Origin: Girardinichthys multiradiatus
Lineage: Eukaryota > Chordata > Actinopteri > Cyprinodontiformes > Goodeidae
Length of the DNA: 64,000 nt
Direction of reading: 5' to 3'
Assembly: GCF_021462225.1 (NCBI RefSeq)
Contig: NC_061813.1
Location: 20,608,442-20,672,441, forward strand
The number at the start of each line of letters is the position of its first letter. The first letter of the stretch is position 1. A program made the translations under genes and the position numbers. This document shows positions 24,628-35,814 of the stretch, piece by piece. The notes under the pieces are model-generated. The model did not search any database. It was not told where the DNA came from and saw only the letters and a list, made by a program, of their open reading frames with translations.

Positions 24628-25360
24628 CAGTGCTCTGAAAATGTATTTTCCTTGTTACAGATTTCTTCGGTTTTATTTTTTCTGGCACATTTGAATTTTT
24701 TAGCTCAAACCAATCTTGTTAACCATGAATTAACTGTAAATAACCACATTTTTGGAAAGCTGACAACACTTGCCACGCCCAGGCCTGATAACTGCCAGAC
24801 TTGTAGAATCACAAAATTACTTAAGCAGAACTTATCTGACAGCATCAAGTAGGTTACAAAATCATAAAAAAAAAGCAACACACCATGCCCTAATCTTAAG
24901 AAATTCAAGAACCAGTGAGAAACAAAATCGTTGAAATTTATTAGTCTGAAAAGGTTACAAAGTCATTTTTTCTACTGAAGTTACTCCAAGAGCTCACAGA
25001 TGACGCATCCGGGAGGTCAATAAAGGTTAAGGCTCATGATTCAACATTAAGAAAAAGACAATATGGGCATCCATAGTAGAGTGGATTGGCCATAACCACT
25101 ACTGCCTAAACAGAAAGCAAAAGCCCTATTCACAAAACATCTTTGTGATGCTGAGGACTTTTAGGAAAATATTCTGTGGATTGATGGGTGGAAGGTGTTA
25201 CTGTTTGGATGATGTAACCCATTACAACTGGTGTAAAAGTAAAAGCATTCCAGAAAAAGAACATCATACCAGTCAAACATAGTGGCGGTAGTGTAATGGT
25301 GTGACAAAAAAGCAAAAGAGAAGAAATCTGTAAGGGGGCCAATACTTTTTCAATGCACAG
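24628..25360. mobile_element. Non-autonomous Tc1-like element (internally deleted)
   Basis: Starts 'cagtgctctgaaaatgtatt' after TA (24626-24627) and ends with the inverted 'aatactttttcaatgcacag' before TA (25361-25362). The 733-bp interior keeps bits related to a transposase gene ('aagaacatcataccagtcaaacatagtgg' region near 25258-25286) but no usable frame. Intronic in sema5a. Confidence 0.75.
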
Positions 25361-26675
25361 TAAGTGCAGTTAAATCCTCCAACAAACCTGAAAGGTGTTT
25401 ACCTCTTCGTGCATATAGATGATGAGTAATGTGGCTTGAATTAAAAGTCAGAACTATAAGAAAAGGATGCCTATTATGGCTTTTCAAACTTATTAGTTGA
25501 AACTTTACTGCAACATAAGGTTGTTTAGGCTCTCTGATTGAGAGTTGGAAACAGAATGTGTTCTTGGAAAATGACTCATTACTCACTTGTCACACAGCTT
25601 CTTTTGTATTTTCACACCGACTGTCTAAATTCATATCTGCCTCTATCTGCAACTGCGCTGACTGAATTATGCTCGATGCTCTTGACTCTAATTGTATGAC
25701 AGATGAATCCCATCTCTAAAGTCTTCAAGACGTTACATTCACAGAAGTTTGCTCCAAGCCAAAGGAGCTGCTTGGGTTTTAACAAAACTACAAAACATTT
25801 ACATATATGCAAAATACTTTTGCAAACAGAGATTAAAGTATTTACTTAGCTGAGTTCATGAGAGTTACTCTGAGAGTATACAGCCTCAACTAATAAATGA
25901 GAAGCAAACCTGGCATATTTGTCAGAAAAAATACTAGAATCCAGTTAACTATAAGAGTAGACTGGATAAGATTGCCAGTTATAGCTAATGTATTTTTTCT
26001 TTTTATGTGGGGAAATCACCATATTTGGGCAAAAGAAAAGACCTATAAAGTTTTCCCAGGATCTTCTTCCATCCATGCTTACTGAATGAGTCCATTGTTT
26101 CCGTTTATCATTTCCTTTACCCCAGTCTGTAGATCAAACTTTGACCATGTGTGTATTGAAGACACATTAAATTCAAACTTGCACCCAATTCTTGTTTTTG
26201 AAATTCATTTGTTTGTTGTTTGATCTTTCTCACTCTTTAAAAAAAAAAAAAGTGTATAAGAGGTGTAAACTTCAATCAGACTTTATCTTTAGCCTTGTTT
26301 GACTTAACGAGTCAGCTAAAACTAAGTTACACGTAAATAAAAGGGAATGGATTTTTGAGATTTAGGGTTGGGCAAGATGACATAAACATCATAGGACATT
26401 TAGGACCTTTTCAAAAAGGTTGTTTCCGTTTCTGCAATTTTTCAAGTTTGTGTCACGTTCAACTGACATTAACTAAGTACATACTTAAGACTTGGAAGTA
26501 TACTCAGTCCCACCCTGCTGTGACCAAAACATATTCTTCAATATAAAAAGTAAACACGACAACACTCAAATAAAGTGCTCTCCAAATGTTTATGAAGCTA
26601 AGGCAGAAGGAGGAAAATAAAAAGGATCTTTTCCAGAGCCTAAAACAGCAAAGGCAGAATATGCCTGATGGATGA
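25361..26675. other. sema5a intron sequence, no gene seen
   Basis: AT-rich intron. No exon or clear repeat recognised. Confidence 0.5.
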
Positions 26676-27395
26676 TGCATTGCCTCACAGAAATGTTCAT
26701 ATCCCATTTTCATATTTTGTTGCCTTTTATGTGTTAAAACAACACAAAGTGGGGCATAATTGTGAGGAGGCAAGAAAAGGATACATGTTCTTCAAGATCT
26801 TTCACAAAATAAAATCTAAAAAAGGGGGGTGTGCATTTATTTACAGCTCCCATGATTTATTACTTGGGTACTGATCTCTGTTTTACTGATCTATGCTGAT
26901 TGATGCTATCTTGATTGACATTTAGGTGGATGACCACATCTCGGTGGGTTTGCAGTTATGTCACACTCTATAGTTTTAGATGATTAAAAAAAGATTGTTG
27001 CTCCATTAGATGTTCAAAGCTGGGATATTGACTTATAAACTGACCCTGCTTCAAAATCCCCCACAACTTATTCACAGACCTGTCTACCTTGTTCCTTGGT
27101 CTTCATGATGTTGTTTATTCACTAATGTTCTCTAACAACGTCTGAGGCCGTTACAGAGCAACAATATTTATAGTGAGATTATATCATACACAGATGGACT
27201 CCATTTACTAATTAGAGAAATTCTGAAAACAGTTTGTACCGGATTTTGTTTAGGGGTATTAGAGTAAAGGTGGCTGAATACAAACACTGGCCACACTTTT
27301 CATATTTTTATTGTAAAAACTGTAGAAAACCATGTATCCTTTGTCTTCCTCTTCCCAATTACGTGCCAATTTATGTTGGTCTATCACAGCTTTAC
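26676..27395 (-). mobile_element. Degraded Tc1-like element, minus strand
   Basis: Left part 'gcattgcctcacagaaatg' resembles a worn Tc1 tip (consensus-like 'cagtgccttg'). Reading the minus strand from about 27110, 'MKTKEQ', 'RQV' and a helix-turn-helix-like remnant match the N-terminus of Tc1 transposases. The catalytic part is gone and the right tip is not clear. Limits approximate. Confidence 0.6.
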
Positions 27396-27710
27396 CTAGT
27401 TGTCATCATGTTCTAAATGTATACAAAAATCTTGACATCACCTGCATCTATTTTGCTCTAATATAATAGTTTTTCACACTCTGTCTGTTACAAAGTTTAA
27501 AATGCTAATACTACTAAAAATTAAAACTCCTCTTTGCTGCACAACAAGATAGATTAAATGCATTTTAGTTAAGGTCCAAAATCAAGTACACATCAGTAAG
27601 TTTTTTTAAAAGGGTTTGTCTTTGGCCTTTGTGTATTAAATAAAATACTTATTTATGGACTTATTTCCGTTTTACCTGGTTAATATAACATTTGTTTAAA
27701 TGGTCAACGT

Positions 27711-29870
27711 TTGACAAGATTTATCGCCTCTAAAACCAATTTTCTAGGTAAAAACTGCACTTACTGTTGAGACACTTCACTCCTGTTGGGACCCCAGCCA
27801 TGGAGGCAACATGATAAGAACTTTTCTGGAACTTTCAAAATAAATTGCATTAACCTATTTCCAGCACAGCCAAAAACGGGGTAACAGCGGATTTCCCATG
27901 ACGTCACTGTCCGAATAAAAAGCCCGCATTTGCAACAAAGTGACCTCTTCCACGCAGGTCCCCAGAGGAACTGGACGGAGGGACACAGCGTGCTAATGTC
28001 TCTTTGCTGGCAAACAGACATAACTCTCCAAACTGGATCCAAGAGTGTCATACGATCCCGCGATCATATGCACTAAGTTAAATAGGAATGAATTGCTGTT
28101 TATGTACCCGGTATTCATTCATGAACGGGGGTAATTAAAGTACAAGCGTTGCTTGACTTTTCTCTGAGGTCTACAGAAGCATACAGTGTTCCAGAGTTCC
28201 CAGCAGAGACCTTGTCTCTACGACGGTGAGTGGAGCAGTTTTCGCGGTCTGAAGGAGGGACGACGGGACCACATCACCATGGTTACAGCTGTAATGTGCA
28301 GTTTGGCCGGTCGGCAGAGCGAGCCGCCCCACCCCACAGCTACGGAGGTTAGCTGCAGTTAACCCTTTGTTCACTGTGGATGCTTCCTTCAACTTCGTCA
28401 CCCGGACAACTCTTCCTCAGCACGGTTCACGTATAAGGTTGTGTTTTGGGTAGAGAGAAGTAATTTAGAATTAAATAATCTAAACATTTTTCGTTTTATG
28501 ACGTTTGATTTTGTTTGTGTTGAAACTCAGCCATCTTAGTGCTAGCAGATTATCTGCTCAGCACATGTGCTCAGTTTATGTGTTCTGTGTGGTTTTTTTT
28601 TTAAGACATTTTTAAGACAAACTTTATTTAAAGGATGATTTTAAACACAGAAGATCAGCCATAAAGCGACGTCCACGCTTATGCATTTTAACCCTTTTAT
28701 TAATGGTATTTTAAAGGTATGTGTTTGATTCTGATGATAAGCTATAAGCTTCTTTTGTGAGCTTTAACCGCTAACAGCTAAGAACACGTGGTTGCCTGCT
28801 AAAGATCATTCACCCAAAAAGGTTGTTAGTTTTCAATCTAGTAAAAATAATATTTCCCTAAAATTATTTTACTAAACTTGATAACTAACACAATTAAGCC
28901 CATTTCTCAAAGATTTGGTTCTTATTCAAAATAATATTTCTTTAAATATTATTTTAATAAATAAAGGCAGCTAAGGAGACGCCGTTGAGAATTGGTCATC
29001 AAGAAGTTTGGTTTTATTCAGCAGATCATTCTTCAAAACATTATTTTATTAAAATAATATTTTTTCTGATCTTGAATTGTGAATGGTTGTCTAAAGGTAT
29101 GCCAATTATTGCCTAAGTTGGTTCCAAGACTAACTTAATTTCACTTCCAGATTCTTCAAGATAATCCTTGGTTCTCAAACATAAACATTGCATGGTAATG
29201 TTGCATCACTCTTTCGGTCATGGTTTTCAACCGTCTTTGATCAACTTGTTTATATTGTACATAGCCCATTAGTCTTCCTTATTCTTTCATTCTGCCTGGT
29301 AGTTTAGTTGGATTGTTTTAGCATAGTAAAGAGTTTGTTGATTGAAATATGTTTGACTTTGAGTTGACTTAATTTTGTTAATAAATTCTTGTATTTTAAG
29401 AAATTGCGTGAATTCATTCCATGTGTGTGCAGAGTTTTGCTGTTCAATAATGTCAGAGCTTGGCTCATCCCTTTCAATGTTGTCCTAATACCACCACCTT
29501 ATTGGGCTGGTATTCACAGGACAACCCTTAACAGACCAAAATATTATTTAATAATATATTAAAGTATTAATGTTAAATATTAAATAATATATTCATATTT
29601 GTAATCACAACACTCCTGTATCACAGTTAAAACCCTAGAGTGTCTGTGGAGTAGCGCTAATCACCATCCCATTCTGGCCAAACAGCCTGAATGTGTCATG
29701 TGTCATGATGCTGGAATTAAAGATTTATTGCCTCTAAAACCAGTTTTGTGGGTAAAAACTGCACTTACTGTTGAGACACTTCACTCTTGTATCACAGTTA
29801 AAACCCTAGAGTGTCTGCGGAGTAGCGCTAATCACCTGCCCATTCTGGCCAAACAGCCTGAATGTGTCAG
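27711..29870. repeat. Dispersed repeat complex with direct repeats about 2 kb apart
   Basis: 27717-27782 and 29723-29788 share about 65 bp ('gcctctaaaacca', 'gtaaaaactgcacttactgttgagacacttcactc'). In addition, 29610-29695 and 29789-29872 share about 80 bp ('cacagttaaaaccctagagtgtctg', 'gtagcgctaatcacc', 'cattctggccaaacagcctgaatgtgtca'). The first part (27760-28430) is GC-rich with CpG; the middle is AT-rich with palindromic 'aaatattatttaataatatatt'. No protein was recognised. It may be a retroelement or composite repeat. Confidence 0.55.
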
Positions 29871-30343
29871 TGGATAAGAGGGTATTTGTGCCAGAAAACT
29901 ACCTGGACCACTTCAAATGGCTTTGATACTTCTAACTATCTGCACTTTAGAACGCAATAATGACCCAAAAAGGTGGTCAAACCACAGGGCACCTTTGCTG
30001 AATATATATAATATCGGATAGCTAAGGAGAAAGCAGTGTAACACAACTGAAACAGAACAGATCTACACACTGAGACAGATGCAGAGAGGACGAACGCACA
30101 ACTGCCTACCTTTTACGTTAACAAAGAGTGTCAGAGAGTGACAGGAAGGGGTGTGACAGTGACGGTCATGCAGTAAGAAAAGTATTTCATCACAGCTGAC
30201 ACTGTCAGAAGAGGCACTGATCACTGACTCAAAGGGGGTGTGTGACAACCATTGATTAGACCAAACTAATCTTTGCCTCTGCATATGTGAACATTAGTCA
30301 TATTCTGACCCACGGTAAACCCAGGGCATATCTGTCTACAGAC
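29871..30343. other. sema5a intron sequence
   Basis: Intron immediately after the donor at 30343-30342 (minus strand). No other gene seen. Confidence 0.6.
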
Positions 30344-30555
30344 CTTGATGGCTTCCACAGTGTCGTATTTGTCCAGTTTGTTGATGTGGTTGGTGATGCT
30401 GGTATTGAGCGGGGCGGCGGAGATGGGGTGGATGACGGTGGCATCGTGGGACTGTTGCTGGTAACGCTGGCAGTAAGAGTAGACGACCAGGGTGACCAGG
30501 CAGCCAAGGATGGAGCTGCTGAGGCCCACGGCGATCATGTGGAAAACATTGAAAT
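30344..30555 (-). CDS. sema5a: sema5a transmembrane exon
   Basis: 212 nt: two bases, then 70 codons, bounded by the acceptor 'ccttcccctttcag' (AG at 30557-30556) and the donor AAG|GTCTGT (30344/30343). It encodes FNVFHM followed by the single membrane span IAVGLSSSILGCLVTLVVY. After the span come the juxtamembrane YCQRYQQQSHDATVIHP and the tail part 'LNTSITNHINKLDKYDTVEAIK'. The first two bases (AT) complete an aspartate codon with the G from the micro-exon at 34016. This is the membrane anchor of semaphorin 5A, a type I protein of neurons and other tissues. Sequence agrees with the family throughout; no damage seen. Confidence 0.95.
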
Positions 30556-31220
30556 CTGAAAGGGGAAGGTGTAAGCATGAGGCTGATGGTAATTCTGAAA
30601 TAATTCATGTAACATTTGGCCCTTCTACAATGAAAACTTAAAAAAGGGGCTATAATATTTATAACTTCCTTTTCTGCTTTCTGAATATGAATTCATGATC
30701 ATAAACCTGTCGACACAAACTAAGTCAATGTCCACTCTGTATACACTAAGTCTGGGTCAAGTTTCTAACTCTTTTTAACATTATGTTAACATCTGGGTCA
30801 GTGTAAGACATGATAATGACGAAGGTTTTTGTATTTAAATGATTCATTCAAAATCCTGTAGAAATGAAAAGTATAAATTCAAAAATATGCAAAATATGCA
30901 ATTTTTGATGTCTGTGTTTAGTGTTTTATAAGATCAAAACTAACTGATTGTTTATCCAGTCAGAGAAAATCTGCACTGCATGCAGCAACTCTGCAATGTG
31001 TCTTGCAAGCTAAGTCAAACATGAGACTGGATTGAACGGGTACCTCACAAACCCCACTGCCAGAGTCACTGCAAGACTGAAATATTATGAACAAGAGATC
31101 AAAAAGATAACTCAGTTCAAAGAAAAGATCCAAGCCACCCAAGAAGATGACAAATAAAGCTTAACTGAAGAGCACAGTGAAGATGGCAGACAAGAACAAA
31201 AACCCGACCACAGAACTGAT
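30556..31220. other. sema5a intron sequence
   Basis: No exon or recognised repeat. GC content begins to rise towards 31.2 kb, where the unidentified reading-frame group starts. Confidence 0.5.
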
Positions 31221-31700
31221 TCAGACATAACAAGTTATGACTTCATTCAGTCCAGACTCACTGGCAACCATCTTTACAATCGGGTCATATTTTTGGGATG
31301 GACTGTACAGTAAGATCAGCTTCCTCGGTCCCCACAGTTCAAGGAACCCTGTCCACCAGCGTAACCATCGACCAATGTCTTTCTTCTTCTGGACTGCCTT
31401 GGGGCATGGTATCACGACCAGTCTTGATCCATGCTTTATCTTTGAACAGTAGTATACATCATCCCTTTGGAGGTGGTTTGTTAGCTGACTTTCTAGGGTC
31501 TCTTCTGATTGCTCTTGGTTGGAACTGAGGAACATTTTCTTTACTAATGAAGTCCATGTTGAATATCTGTCCCCATATAGCAGCAACTCAGTAGGGACAC
31601 GGTGTAGTTCTGATCGTGTTGATTTCGGTTGTTCTGATGATGGGAGTGGTCCTTTAGCTCACTGCTCCGTCAGTTCCTGCGTTTCAATCTCTTCGTCCAT
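31221..31700 (-). pseudogene. Unidentified reading frame E (one internal stop)
   Basis: From the ATG at 31700 the minus-strand frame runs 160 codons to TGA at 31221. It is broken only by a TGA at 31661-31659, after a short acidic start (MDEEIETQELTEQ). The remainder is clearly protein-like: charged N-terminal half, then 'YYCSKIKHGSRLVVIPCPK', then a basic 'AVQKKKDIGRWLRWW', then 'GPRKLILLYSPSQKYDPIV'. I recognise no domain with confidence. The hydrophobic 'RKLILLYS' strand superficially recalls the first strand of SEFIR/TIR-like folds, but this is weak. It lies on the sema5a sense strand within an intron, last in a row of same-strand frames. It may be part of an old mobile or viral insertion. 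Confidence 0.45.
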
Positions 31701-31902
31701 CGCTACGTCTTTGTCGTCTCGAGTTGTCCGTCTCCAAAGCCTCTCAAGGTACCATCGAGTAGGGATGGATTCAGATTATTTGGCTACTAGCTTTACTGTC
31801 TGGGTCTGGTCAGCCTACCCTCAATAAAGCCCTATCCTCACCTGCACGCTAAGCAGTTATTGCGAGGGTTGTGACTGACGGCCTTATCAGTCACAGACAA
31901 CC
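31701..31902 (-). other. Spacer between unidentified frames D and E
   Basis: No long minus-strand frame. The minus strand has several stops here, so this could be an untranslated spacer or a decayed frame. Confidence 0.4.
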
Positions 31903-32520
31903 TCAGTCCCTACCAGGCTGTCGGTCTGACATGACCTCGGTCAGTAATTCATCAGGTAATGTTGGAAGATTCATGTCGTGTCGCACGGCGTCATCCGTGG
32001 TGGATGTCTGGGTGACCAGATCCTCCAGTGAGACAAGCTGGTGTTGCTCTTCGTCGTCACCAGCAGAGGTTCGACAGGTGGCGGTCTCGGTAGTTACAGA
32101 AGTTTGAATGCTGCTGTTCACAGTGGTGATTGACACCTAGCATCCTTTATCTTCAGTGCCTGGAGGACGCGAATCAGGGGAGCTATGGGTGCCCACAGCA
32201 ACAATCCTTCCATCGAGTAGATGCGGTGTGGGCAACCAGAATTGATCTTTGGGATCTTCCCAGATGTAACTGATGATAGGGAGATACATTCCCCATGAAT
32301 GTGTCTGTATCCTAAAGGTGTGCGCAGCAGCCCCGAAGGCCGATGTCCAGGTCACCTTGTATCGTGTCTGAAGAGTTTGGCTCATGGTCATGGGGATATA
32401 GGGAAGATCCCCAGGACCCTTTATGTAGAAAAAACTTGTCACTGTAGTATAGTCAACTGCAATAGAGAAACAGTGGTGACACCAGTGGGCTTCAGGCGTA
32501 ACCCACAGGTATCTGAGCAC
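31903..32520 (-). pseudogene. Unidentified reading frames C and D in one frame, split by TAG
   Basis: One minus-strand frame of 206 codons (32520-31903), interrupted by a single TAG at 32139-32137 followed by GTG. Before the TAG it encodes aromatic, extracellular-looking sequence ('HCCFSIAVDYTTVTSF' type start, 'TWTSAFGAAAHTFRIQTHSW', 'YIWEDPKDQFWLPTPHLLDG'). After it comes an acidic, Ser/Thr-rich tail ('TCRTSAGDDEEQHQLVSLED') ending RQPGRD. Upstream, around 32640-32520, a different frame also reads as protein ('FNPGGDYPGQNYVPEISTYG'), so a frameshift may join them. No known family was recognised. The order of a glycoprotein-like part and acidic tail would fit a degraded element gene, but that is inference. 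Confidence 0.42.
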
Positions 32521-32708
32521 TGAGGCTGAAATTCCACATCTGGAACAGGAGACTGTGTCCTGGAGAGATATATTGGAGGCCCGTAAGTGGATATTTCAGG
32601 AACATAATTTTGACCTGGATAATCACCTCCAGGATTGAAAACTAAATTAAGAGATTTAACTAACTATGGAAGCATGTGTTTCTAGCAAGCGAAATTGAGA
32701 CTGTAGTG

Positions 32709-32921
32709 CTAGACTACTTCTCTGTTCCGTCTCTGGGTGGCCAGCCAAGGGGAGCGAAAAAGTGGAAGTTGGGTGTCACTCGTCGAGGCATTGGGAGAAG
32801 CAGTTGTGTCATGGAAGAGAGCAGCATAGGTCATAAGCCAAATCATAATGGCTAGATCAGAAGTGAGTTGTAGCCAGTAAAGGAGAGAGAGTACTCCCCA
32901 TCCTAAGCTCCAAGCCACCAA
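32709..32921 (-). pseudogene. Unidentified frame B, hydrophobic
   Basis: About 70 codons, no ATG needed at the start because it takes over from frame A in another frame just after A's stop. It encodes a membrane-like segment ('GWGVLSLLYWLQLTSDLAIM', 'IWLMTYAALF') followed by a polar tail. Likely the frameshifted continuation of frame A. Confidence 0.35.
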
Positions 32922-32922
32922 G

Positions 32923-33273
32923 CTAGCTAATTTTGTGAGCCAAATCCATTTGCCTTGTCCTTTGAGAGAGAGAAAGAGTTAGTTGCCCTAAATATGTGAT
33001 GACGCCAAGAGCTAAGAGTGCCTCCATTATTGCAGTTACTATCTTAGCAGGTGCGCGATGGGCGGCATGAGGTCCGCTTAGCAGTATCTCAAGCACTAAG
33101 GCAATGGTGTCGACACAAAGCCACAGTGCTACCATCAGGCTTCTGTTCCAGTTGATGTTAACCCTACCCATAAGGGGTAACCCTACCCATAAAGACACAA
33201 ACAGAGACAACGCCACTTCCCATCTGCGTATCCAGAAATGGCCAAAGATTAGTTTGACATATTCTTGAAGCAC
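32923..33273 (-). pseudogene. Unidentified frame A, multi-span membrane protein-like
   Basis: 116 codons ending TAG at 32925-32923; open further upstream to about 33360. Three to four hydrophobic segments separated by basic loops ('SLFVSLWVGLPLMGRV', 'SLMVALWLCVDTIALVLEIL', 'IVTAIMEALLALGVITYLG'). There is a short internal duplication of 'aaccctacccataa' (33159-33192). No family recognised. Together with B it would form an integral membrane protein. GC content is above the intron average. Confidence 0.4.
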
Positions 33274-34015
33274 AATGAGAAACCGTAATGGTTGGCTGAC
33301 CGACCAGGACCCGGCGTGGCAGTAGCATAGCCATCCACAGAGAAGAGCATAAAACTCTAATATATATATATCAATCTACTTGATGTTGCAACATGGAAGT
33401 TCTAGTAAGGCTGACCTTAAGCCAACAAATATTGAGATATTCAAGTAATACCAACTATGTTGCTTGGAAAAAATCTTAATATGCAGCTATTTTCTTCATA
33501 CTGCACATAGGCTAAATAAAAACAGCATCTGTAAAAAAAATAAAAAAACAAAACACAAAACTGCAATTATTTGCAGTGCAAAAGCAAACCTAAAACTTTC
33601 AACATTTTGTTACAATATAGCCACAAACGTTTCTTATATTTAGAAAACCATATATCACTTTCCTTTCACTGCACAATTATGTGCCACTCTGCGTTAGTCT
33701 ACAAAGTACATTAAAGTTTGTGCCTGTCACTACTTTTGTAAGGCACTCAATGAATGATTTAAATTTTTAATGCCAATAAGTAATCTCATACAAAAAAAAA
33801 ATAAGATAATTAATTTAACTAATAACTAAATATGTCTTACTAAAATACAAAAGAAAACTTTATGATAACAGCCCCCAAATAACTTAGTAAATTATTGCAA
33901 ACTCATACAAAGCTCTGCAAGGCTGAAACAGATTCTTTTTACCCAGAAGATGTGTTAAGCCAGATGCTATATCCTCTCTCCTTCCTTCACACTCACACAT
34001 ACAGACATGAATTAC
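33274..34015. other. sema5a intron sequence with worn Tc1 end at 33590-33755
   Basis: 33590-33755 resembles the terminal part of a Tc1-like element ('caacattttgttacaatatagccac', 'gcacaattatgtgccactctg', 'acttttgtaaggcactc') without a partner end. The rest shows nothing. Confidence 0.5.
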
Positions 34016-34060
34016 CTCCACAGCGCCTCTCCTCCTGACTGGAGCGTGCAATGGAGACTT
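34016..34060 (-). CDS. sema5a: sema5a 45-nt micro-exon (juxtamembrane)
   Basis: After the acceptor 'cttcttctccttcag' (AG at 34062-34061) come two bases that finish a Glu codon, 14 codons (VSIARSSQEERRCG) and one base, then the donor G|GTAATT (GT at 34015-34014). The phase fits both neighbours exactly: G from 37336 before it and AT of 30555 after it. The sequence corresponds to the stretch between the last TSP1 repeat and the membrane span in semaphorin 5A. Being only 45 nt it is easily missed by gene predictors. Flanking introns are long (3.3 and 3.5 kb). Confidence 0.9.
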
Positions 34061-35814
34061 CTGAAGGAGAAGAAGAGAAAGCAAAGAAGCAGCGGAGTTA
34101 GCACCAAAAACACCTTAACACATGCATCCCTCAATGTTTTTTTCTCAGCAACAACTCATTCTCCTGAAGGTGAGCATGAAAGTAACAGCCGTGCTCAATA
34201 TAAAGCAGATAATCATTAAAACTCCAAAAGCTAATCAAGGGCTGCAGCACCTTGAGTGGTTTATAAAAAGTATCAGCTCCCATTAGAAGGAAATGAAGTA
34301 CAAGACATTGCTAATGAACCTTATATGGACTACCTTTCCCATAAAAAGGGATGGATGGTGTGATAAAAATGCAGATGGATAATTCTGTAGAATTTTTTAA
34401 TGAGGATAATATCCTTATTAATTAATACAGAAAGGTTACAAATATGTGATTCAGTCAAATGTTTGTTCTGTCTCATAATTAATTACCTGATCCGAAGCAC
34501 TTAAACTTACAGATGGTTGTGCTACTCAAATAAAAACAAAAATACCTTAAAAAATAATCCATCCTTTTTCAACATTTTAGTGTCTCAGTTGTATAATGTG
34601 AGGTACAGGTATCCTTTCTTGAAAGGAGGACCTTTAATGATCCTTGTTTAGCAGAGATGCAGGGATCAATTCTTTTCTGTGTCTCACATTACTGACGGTC
34701 AATAAGGAGATGCCTGTCTGAGCCATTGTCAATACTAACAGTGTGAGAAAGACAGGAGGGTGTGTGCAGTATATAATGGAGCTCATCATCATGATTAAAT
34801 TTGATTTCCTTTCTTAACTTGTCCCAATCTTTGTCGTAGACAGCCAACATAGATTTATCAAACAAAAGAGTTGCTCGTTTTTACATTTCTCTGTGTACGA
34901 CTAATATTTACTGCTATCGTGTGGCTCTAGCAACCTATAACACATCTACACATACTAATACAAAAAAGCTGAAACACGAAGCAATCTGTAAATCATTCGG
35001 TTTTTCTTGTGAGAATTAAAAGCCTGGCAGTCCTGATGAGAGCAAAAACAAGATGGTTTCATGAACAGCAGGTTTGCTCTCAGCTACCAGTTGGAATCCG
35101 GTTCTGCTGAGTGTTTCTGCATTGTTGATCATGATTGGGGCGGCGGCAGGGGGATTTCACTGATTTTGTTGACAAAAATGTGGAAAAAAAAAAAATCTTG
35201 TCAAAAGCCGTCTCTGAAATCGAAAATATCCGCAGTGAATAAACATTCAGCATGGCACTGATTCTGACAAGAAAACTGAAATGCTTTTTTTGTCAAACTA
35301 ATTTGTGACCAACAATAAATAATCATTTTCATTATCCATTTTTACTAAACATGGGCCAAAAGCGGAAATTATTAGATGGACACAAATATTAAAATAAGCT
35401 TACAAGGTAGTTTGGATATCAATTTAAAATAGTGCTAAATCACAAATAAGCTCTCATGTTCCTCAGTGAATTACGTAATTCTTTTCTGTTTGATTTTGAT
35501 CTTATGGTATGCCATATTATCTTATTTAAAGAGATAATCTACTCTTCTGTGTACATGATGTCATTAAAATATTATGGCTCCTTCTAAAATGCAAATAAGG
35601 TTTAATCTAAAGCCAAAGCCCTTTGTTAGTTGCTTGGTAACACATTTTTGATTTAATCCAGTGAATAATTAAATTGAAAATTTTTACACTACATTAAACT
35701 AACAAACTGAGGCTCAAAGCAAAACTCCCAACACCCTAAAATAGTTAATGTTTTACTATATGCTTGAGAGTAAAGATAACACCTCAAACACACTTCTTCT
35801 AATCATTTAGCAAG
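34061..35814. other. sema5a intron sequence, no gene seen
   Basis: AT-rich intron; nothing recognised. Confidence 0.5.

Noticed and set aside
30287..30559. Plus-strand frame opposite the sema5a transmembrane exon
   Set aside because: Antisense shadow of a real exon; the sense strand explains the sequence with conserved residues and splice sites.
31500..31590. SEFIR/TIR-like (IL-17 receptor) identity for unidentified frame E
   Set aside because: Only a short hydrophobic strand near 31290-31325 resembles the fold; the rest of the domain is absent. Not enough to name it.
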